DNA of 64,000 bases from Holothuria scabra. Lineage: Eukaryota; Echinodermata; Holothuroidea; Aspidochirotida; Holothuriidae. The position numbers and the translations under genes are program-made. This document shows, one piece after another, positions 56,534-64,000 of the stretch (position 1 is its first letter; every line of letters begins with the position of its first letter). The DNA lies in assembly GCA_037179385.1 (NCBI GenBank), contig CM074190.1, forward strand, positions 4,230,284-4,294,283, written 5' to 3'. The notes under the pieces are model-generated. The model ran no database searches. It was not told the DNA's origin and worked only from the letters and a program-made list of their open reading frames with translations.

Positions 56534-58600
56534 AAGTGGCGTAGCCACCGGGGGGGTTGGGGGGAGTACTGGGTTTTCCCCTAGAAAGTATTTTGAGGAA
56601 ATTTCAGGTTGATGAAATAATCCTTTTTCCCATTTCTTTAAGGTAATCTTGAAACATTTCTCATGCATAACTCGAACTTCCATGCAATGTATTTCCCCAG
56701 ATTTCTTCTGTGCAGTGTCGCTGCAGCATGGAGCGCGCTTGACTCGCGTTCCGCAGATATGCCCTCTATTCAGTAGCGTGAATGTTCTCTGTTACACATG
56801 CAAGGTATTTTGATGAGTTCAGCATATACTGCGCAGCACTGACAGGCTATAAGACCCGAGTCGAGGATACCACTATCGAGCTAGTTCCCTACGTATATAC
56901 ATACCAGTAGGAGTTAGGAGTTTCCAATTTTTCCTATTTTATATATATTGTGAACAAATTGTCTCTTCAAAGTTTTCAAGACAAGAAAAAGATAGCATTC
57001 TAAGCATGCAGTAATGAGGCACAGGGACTGTTATCTCCTGCAATCTAGGGGTGTTTTTAGCGAAATTTCCTCTCGGCGGGACGCTCCGCGAGAGCCGATG
57101 GTCACGCTTCGCACATCACTCTCACCCGTCACTAAAGTTGACAACGCCCTGGGCACTTCTGATCTGTTGCTTCGGGGATGAGACTAAAGGGAATGAGTAT
57201 CTCCCATTCCCTTTTGAAAAATTTTTAGCCACCATCAGTTGGCGCGGAGCGTACGAGGAAATTTTGGGCTTTAAAACCCCTCCAGATGGCTGGAAACGGC
57301 ACTTCCCATGTGTTTTAAACTGATGTACCCAGCTGCAAATGCGGCAATGTTTGAAAGGATTTAAGCTTACCTAAGACGGTACCTTACCCTTCAACAGGAA
57401 AACCAAAAGTAGTTGTGTCCTCCTCTGAGAAACTTTCTTTGCGTTCGATTTCCAAGATGCAAAATGGTGCTATTTTTGGCAAAACTTTGAACTGATTATT
57501 GGCCTTAGTTTTAGGATTTTCGCTTTTTGGGGAGCATGAAAAATATTTTTAAGTTCTCCTCTACAAATAACGATTTTAATCAAACAGACGAAGTTTCTGC
57601 CATAAAACTCTTTCAATACGTAAGCTCCAGATTTTCAAATATAGGCTACATACGCGACGGAAGATGTTTTATTGGGGGCACAAGTTTTCGGCAGCCGACA
57701 TAATTGTGACACCGTAAGGCATCCAGTTTCGCACGAAGCGCAAAACCCCATCGGCGTGGGGTCCAGGGGCCCCTGGTGGGCCCAGGGGAAAAGCCAGGGG
57801 CGGATCCAGACATTTCCAAAAGAGGGACTGAACTAAGAGAAAGAGGGCAATGGGGACGTACCAGTGGCGCACGCAGGATTTCTCTGAAAGGGAGGTTTGC
57901 AGTGTGTTCATTGATCGCTGGCCTGGGGGTGGTTTTATGGAACCTAGATGCAAAATGGTGCAATATTTTCGACTTTGACGGTGGTTCATGAGGATAAAAA
58001 ACTGAAACTTCTGTGTCTTTACATGCAGTCTTATTCCATTTACGCTACATTTTGAAGTAAACTGTCATTAAATTTGCTTACTTTTTGGAGTCAAAAGAGC
58101 ATCGATCGGAATAGGCGAAAAAAAACGTTTTTGTTTGCGATTTTTTCTTAACTACAAAACGTTATTCTGCCACAAAGATTACCTAAGCGGAGCGTAATCA
58201 TTGGTTGGCACGGAGTGTAGAGAAAATTGTGGAAAATCAGACCCTCAGATTGCCGGAAATAGCATTTTCCAGACTCACTTCAAAATAAGTTCGCGAACTG
58301 CAAAGTAATGAGAAAGTTATTAAAAACATACTTATAATGTAATTTTGCCCGAAAGACTATCGGAGCGGAGCGCCATCATTTGTTGGTGCGGAACGTAAAG
58401 AAAAATGATCGCGACCCCTCAGATGGCCAAAAATCGTTTTTTCGTGCTTGTAAGGAGTATCTAAACATGCAGTTTAGATATACCTTTAAAGTTAAACTTT
58501 TTGTTTGCAAAAAGAAACAAGAAAAGAACATGCTTAGTGATCAGAAAATTGCTACCACTATTATATTAAATGGTCTTGATGCTTTTCGAGGAAACTAAAC
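56534..58600. mobile_element. Cluster of hAT-like remnants with shared modules
   Basis: AGTGGCGTAGCCACCGGGGG at 56535 matches the hAT-type left end with its first C changed to A. The 57050-57500 part is related, in inverted order, to 26120-26600 of the 25.2-kb element. CAGGGGCGGATCCAG (near 57795) and CAGTGGCGCACGCAGG (near 57862) are further end-like sequences without partners. Modules with GCGGAGCG...ATCATTGGTTGG recur near 58186 and 58365. Nested insertion and decay probably explain the mosaic; no intact boundaries were found. Confidence 0.5.
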
Positions 58601-58644
58601 AACGGAACTGAAAATATTCTAGTGCTTCTCTCTTCTCTTTTCTA

Positions 58645-58832
58645 CAGAGCTGCCAAGTCTTCCTGATTCTGCAGAAGACTTTCTGAAAATTTCACCTCCA
58701 AACATGCAAAATGTAAAATCTTCCTGTTTGAGAACAGAATTTCCCCCATTGAAATACACACTAGTCCCTAAAATCTTCCTGATTTATGAGGTAAATCTTC
58801 TTGATTTCAAGACCTCGGTGTTGGCAGCTCTG
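58645..58832. mobile_element. 188-bp MITE with CAGAGCTGCCAA ends
   Basis: CAGAGCTGCCAA (58645-58656) and TTGGCAGCTCTG (58821-58832) are perfect 12-bp TIRs flanked by TA on both sides. The interior repeats TCTTCCTGAT several times. TA flanks suggest, but do not prove, a Tc1/mariner-type mover. Confidence 0.7.
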
Positions 58833-59337
58833 TATCTATGGTGAATCTTGGCTCAATTAAATATCCGCTGAATTGATGAAATTGCCTGTGACTGCTCGAA
58901 CTCATGTCTGTTTATTATTTTCCCCCAACATCTATTGCGTGATAAATGGCAAACTATTTCTCACCTCAACTAAACACCCTCCTCTCCCTGTCCCTGTCTC
59001 GTAGTCTATGCCGGCCGGAAAAGGAGTCTGAGGGACGGGCCCCTACCTTTTGACTATTTACCCGGACTTAATATCATACGAGGTTCGTTTATTTGGATTT
59101 GTGTTGTGAGGGAAATGATGAGCCTGAAATAGCCCCTTGTATATTCCCATAGACAAGCATTATGCTTATTTTAGTGTATTTGTTATTGTTGATGTGACAA
59201 AAAAGGAGGACTGAGGCCGAAGCTCAGCAAATTAAGTGATTTGAGAGGCTCCAAAATGGTCAAATTAAGAATTTTTAAAAATGAATTTAACTCAGGAGAG
59301 GGGTGAGGTGAGGGACGAGAATGGAATTGGTAAGTAC
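58833..59337. other. Short unassigned stretch before transposon copy 2
   Basis: No exon or repeat recognised. Confidence 0.4.
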
Positions 59338-59340
59338 TAT

Positions 59341-62300
59341 TAGTCAGGTTCACTATGTATTTTCGTTGGCAATCATGGTAGATTATGTAACCTAAACATT
59401 TTTGGAATCTTTATTACATGGAGAATCTGAAAATCAATGTTTACATTTGCGCTGATACCGGTATGGTCGCCATTTTGGATTTTCAAAATGGCCGCCGTAA
59501 AAAGACATATTTCGCTCTATTTCTACCTCTACATACCCTCAAAACCTTGTAAAATATATCAAGTCTATGTTTTCAGGTACAAGGAATCCATACTCTGCAT
59601 AATCAGATTTCTGACTGTTACAATTCTTTCTTTTTGAGGAGGGTGATGGGCCCGTATAGTCCCCCCCCCCCGGGGGGAGGGGAATTCGGGCAAACCAACC
59701 AAAAAAAATTCTGCTCCACCAAATGAAAATTGAAACTACTACACCGGGCATTAGGTGAAAGTTCTATGGCCTATGCCCCCAAGCCCAACACTTGCCCCCA
59801 TCACAACGGACTACGGGCATAGGCGTACGAGGCGGAGGGCAGGGGGGCAGACTGCTCCCCAAATTTTCTCAAGACCTAAAACTCGGGCAGGGATCTGGAA
59901 AAATTCGGGCAGCCGTTTGAGTCTTAAAACCTGGTTTGTTTCTACTTACACATAAAACTTCTAGGCGCACCCGAATTCCTTCAAACACTTGGCCGAAAAA
60001 AATAATAAAAAAGCATCATAGTCACGGTACAATTTTCATGAAAACTCTAAAAGATACCAAAATTTGCGAAACTTACTTTGCAGCTTATGAAAAAAACAAT
60101 TTTTCGTCAGCCTCACTAGATATTCTTGCGCAAACCTTTGCCTGAAATGACACAATTTTCAGGCAAAAGTTGCAAAAAGGTCTGGGATATTTTTAATTGC
60201 CAGATTACAAGGGGAGAGAGGATGTATATAGTTCCCAAAATTTTGCCCGAACAAATCAATCAAAAGCTATGTCATGCAACTAAACTATCCCATTATGAAT
60301 AAAACGTAAAAGGTATCGTGAAGATTTCATTTCGTTTTTAATTTTGTATTCCCTTGCCTCAGGCAAAAGGAGTCTATGCAACTATGCCGATAATTTGGCC
60401 ACGTTTGCTTTTATTTAATGGGTACGCCGGGTTTGTGGGGATCAAGTGTGCCAAAACCGTTGATATGGACTTATGTGGTTTGCTCACTAGGAAATGATTT
60501 GCGCCCTTGTTTGTTTAAATGCATATAAACAGGCTGCTACCTTGATAATCACGCGAAAATTGAGTTAATCAGTTTTTAAGGGCCAATTCGTTTCATGGCA
60601 TCCCCACTCCGGTAATTCGGGCCTCTGAATCTGAGCTAAACAGGCTGCTAAAACACACGGGATCCTTGTGAAGTTCGACGAAACTTATATTTAATAGGCA
60701 GCCGGAATGCGATGCAATGCCATCCTCCCTCGAAGTTGAGAAGCCTTGGGCTTTTCGAGGGTTTCTGAAGTTTTTCAATTTTCAAAATTATATTGGTGAT
60801 AATCTCATGCTACATGACGTAAAATAGTTTGTAGAACGCGCAAACAAACTCATCTTCCAATGATTATAGCTTAATGTAGTCATCCAATGGTAGTGGTACA
60901 TTTAATCTGGGAGTTTTCTGACCCTTTTGTAGATTTGCTCATTTTTGGTGAAAATTTTATTGCAAACGAAAGTTCAAAATATTGATGGCTTTGATTCTGC
61001 TTATAAGCATGGGAAAGGCCATTTCTGGCTGTCTGAGGGGTTTTGATTTTTCAAAATTTTATGTACGCTCCGCGCCAAAAGATGGTGGCCCTCCGCTGAT
61101 ATAGTCTTTCGAGCAGAATTACATTTTTCGGGCTGGGAATCCTCCTCCCCTCCAAACTGAAATGCCCCCGTACGCCTATGGCTACGGGCTCAGGGTGGGG
61201 TAAAATGCAACAATAAATTTTAAAAAAGTAGCAAAATGAAAGCCAAAAAATTAAAATTTCCAATCCAAAACTGAAAGCATATCCCCGTCCGCTTGCTTTT
61301 TTCTTATACAATTTTAAGTTGTTTTCGAAAAAAGGTGTTTTGTTAGAATAGCATCACCACAGGCCTGTTTAGCAACGTTCTACTGGTACCGGACACAGAA
61401 ACTGATTTCATTCAGATGTTTCAAATGTTTTCGCCATATTACCGGTAGTACAGTGTCTTGAATTCAAACTTTTAAAAGGATCGCAGGCTCACGTTTTGGA
61501 CCCATTCTAAGGGTTTAAGAAGCGTCAAAACTTCCTTAATATCATAAGGTTTAAGCAATTAAGTTCAAGTTGCTGATCACCTCTGTTTGGTAGCTGTATA
61601 TTGTTAAAGGGGGCAAATGACTTGGAACATTTTTGGTGGATCTCAGTCATACTGTGAACTAAATGCACGAGATTAGCTTTAGAATTCTTCACTTGTACAG
61701 CTGCTTCAGTTGGTTGTACAGTGTAGGAGTCGGAACTTTGTTACGAAAATTTATGGGTTATTCAAAGTCGAGATGTCATTTCAAGGGGTTGGTCTTATTT
61801 GGGATGAGGAAAATGGGCTAGAGGTCTACAATTACTTAGGCCTACACAAATTGTGAGGTTGGGTAGGGGTATTCATTAATTCCAGTTAGAAAAGAAGCTG
61901 TATGCTCGTCCCTCCCCAAACAATTGAACTGTTTCTGTTCTGTTTGAAATCCCAAATTGGTGACTTTATGTAAATGTGAGTCTATTCAAATCATAGTATT
62001 ATAGCTGTATGCTGTTACATTTTTTATAACTTTTTATAACTTCTTGTGATGTGCTAATTAAATAAAATAATTGAGCTAATTAACTAATGTTCAAACAAAC
62101 TTAACCCATAATCATTAAATACATTTGAAAGAGTAAGTTTCATTCTCCGTTGGAAATAAAACTGTTCGTTACAAATATCAGTCTAAACCAGAAATAGAAC
62201 CGGATTATATCAATTCCGGCCTATTGTTTATGTAGTTGCGAGAGCATAAAGGTTAATATATTGTTTTTACATATTAACTATTGTGATGGAGGTGTTTATG

Positions 62301-63103
62301 GGGGTTGTTCTTGTGCCTTTTCAGTGCATAACCCATCATGAGTGAAGATCGCGAAGAAAGCAATTGGTCTTTGGGCATGCCTAAGGAGTCTGTAGAGCAG
62401 AAACTATGCATCATTTGCCCTGAGAAAAACATTAACAAAAGGCCACTTGTTCTAAACCCTTGGATAGAATCCTAAAAGAGGTTATAAATGGTTATAAATT
62501 CTGTAATATTCTCTATGATGTAAGTATATTACCTCATCCAATTTGAAAATCCCAAAATGGCTGCCATAAAGGGATCTCTCCAGATTTAAACATTGATTTT
62601 TAGTTTTCCAATACCATTACCTTTCCAAAAATGTATAAGTGCATAAAGCTATCATGGTTTTGAAAGTAATGTAAGTTAAATAAAGTGGTTAGGGTAATAA
62701 GCGGCGGCAAAAGTAGTACAAAATATGTCTTTTACAGTGGCCATTTTTAAAATCCAAAATGGCCGCCATAAAAGCTTTTCTCCAAATTTAAACATTGACT
62801 TTCAGTTTTCTTATGCTATAACCTTTCTAAAATGTAGAAATGTGCAAAGCTACTATGATTAAGAACCAAATACAATAGGTTTAGTAAAGTGTTTAAGGTA
62901 ATTAAGGTCAGAAACAGAAGAAGATATGTATTTTACAGTCGCCATTTTGAAAAACCCAAAATGGCCGCCATACAAACATCTGTTCAAATGTAAACATTAA
63001 TTTTTAGTTTCCTGATGCTATAAGCTTTCCAAAAATATATAGGTTTCATAATCTACCATGATTGCCAACGAAACATAATTTATTGACATAGTGAACCTGA
63101 CTA
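59341..63103. mobile_element. 3.77-kb TIR DNA transposon, copy 2
   Basis: Same ends, orientation and internal layout as 2101-5877; the two align over their full length with few substitutions and small indels (3763 versus 3777 bp). TAT flanks both sides (59338-59340 and 63104-63106). The direct same-orientation copies 57 kb apart are separate insertions because their target duplications differ. A deletion near 60105 and one near 60545 distinguish this copy. Confidence 0.92.
62338..62475 (+). pseudogene. Exon-like 45-codon ORF in transposon copy 2
   Basis: Counterpart of the ORF at 5112-5249, with the same length, start and stop. The upstream CCTTTTCAG acceptor and downstream GTAAGT donor (near 62520) are kept. 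It differs by a few substitutions. Confidence 0.4.
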
Positions 63104-64000
63104 TATGGCATTTGATTAAAGAGAAGCATACTTTACAGTAATTTTAGGGGCAAAGCCAAAATGTTGAAGCAACTCAAAATTGAACATATGACTGGTAATT
63201 TGAGACAGGGCATTTTAAGAGATCCAAGGTGTTTGGGGGCATTTTATCAATAAAGAGTCCTATTTAAAATCCCGGAGCAATATGCCTGGGTTCCAGGGGC
63301 CCGCAACAGGAAGCGCTGACATTTCAACCTTTTAAGGGGACTTAATGGAAGGAAAAAAGTACCTTTGCATAGTTACTACTTATAATCCTAAAAGGGACAT
63401 AATGACTGGCCGGGGAAAACGTGTGTGATTGCGGCTAATAAAGGGACTAGGGACATGTCCCTGTTTGAAGGGCGAAAATAAACTCTCCTACAGGTTATTG
63501 TTAATATGGGGGGGGGGCAGGGGGCGAGGCCCCGGAAGCTTTGCAATTTTTGCACTCTGAAAAGTAATAATTGAGCCAAACAATAGCCGAAATGTAATAA
63601 AAGCAACTTGAATTTGTTTAATTACTTTTGAAAAATTTGTTTTGCGACGTTCAGTTATGGGGGGGGGGACCATGCCCCCCCCCCCAAAAAAAAAAAATCT
63701 CATAAAAGATTATTAGGGCCAGCCCCCTGGCCACCCGCTTCCGCCGCCTATGGGCTATGTCTAATTGTTAAAAGGCGGCAGCCAAACGTTTTCAGGAAAT
63801 TTCCCAATATCGTCCGAAGGCCTTAATCTGCATGATGATATTCTGAAAACCCAACAAACTACAAGTCTCCCGGCGACCTATGTCAATTTGAGGGGCACTT
63901 TTTAACAAGAAATTTCATTTTCCTCCAATATAAGCTTCAGCATAACAAATGTTTGTTAAAATGGCAAAAGATTTTCAGTAATTAAATTTCCAACGACGGT
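63104..64000. mobile_element. Repeat-rich right edge, hAT-like and G/C-tract remnants
   Basis: Contains G-runs near 63509 and 63659 and a C12A12-type tract near 63676-63699. The 63760-64000 portion (TTTTCAGGAAATTTCCC, CGTCC.AAGGCCTTAATC) resembles about 22985-23090 of the 21.8-kb hAT-type element. It is cut by the window edge. Confidence 0.4.

Noticed and set aside
2101..63103. The two 3.77-kb copies as a segmental duplication or misassembly
   Set aside because: Sequence similarity stops exactly at the TIRs and each copy has its own 3-bp target duplication, which fits transposition.

Overview
This window is nuclear DNA from an intron-rich animal. It is probably a marine invertebrate deuterostome, and an echinoderm is my best guess. 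That guess rests on the sparse spliced genes, the very high density of short non-autonomous DNA transposons, the many TAGGCCTA-rich stretches, and the tandem repeats carrying AGGTCA half-sites; it is inference, not proof. There are no operons, CRISPR arrays or prokaryotic signals.

Two genes can be supported, both on the + strand and both encoding RNA-binding proteins of the CIRBP/RBM3 type (one RRM followed by a glycine-rich tail). The downstream gene is complete. It has four coding exons (46404-46500, 47486-47589, 50565-50779, 52506-52539) that join in frame to 149 residues, with RNP2, RNP1, an RGG/YGG tail and a poly(A) signal at 52877. A CpG-rich segment at 37612-37951 ending in a splice donor may be its promoter and 5' UTR exon. 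The upstream paralogue shows only its exon for the end of the RRM plus the glycine-rich tail (11921-12238) and a possible 3' exon to about 19210. Its RNP1 and RNP2 exons are not visible in the preceding 11.9 kb.

Most of the rest is mobile DNA, and several elements can be delimited to the base from terminal inverted repeats (TIRs) and target-site duplications (TSDs). There are two near-identical 3.77 kb elements (2101-5877 with TSD TAA, 59341-63103 with TSD TAT), each carrying a conserved exon-like 45-codon ORF. There are three hAT-type elements with 8-bp TSDs (21823-23520, 25254-26666, 33074-35270). One TIR element has a 7-bp TSD (39003-40234) and one has a palindromic terminus (42134-44701). 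Two MITE-like elements share CAGAGCTG ends (13842-15131, 58645-58832). Two 5'-truncated LINE insertions with overlapping TSDs (35469-36363, 36390-37594) lie just upstream of the putative promoter.

A seven-unit, roughly 156-bp tandem array (40741-41983) and its relatives at 1-310, 6840-7170 and 12770-13560 repeatedly carry AGGTCA-A-AGGTCA (DR1 nuclear-receptor type) motifs. A short ORF at 55312-55707 resembles the start of a PP2C phosphatase domain. No new enzymatic system is evident. The main interest lies in the transposon structures and their shared internal modules, the exon-like cargo, the motif-bearing arrays, and the split state of the upstream RNA-binding paralogue.
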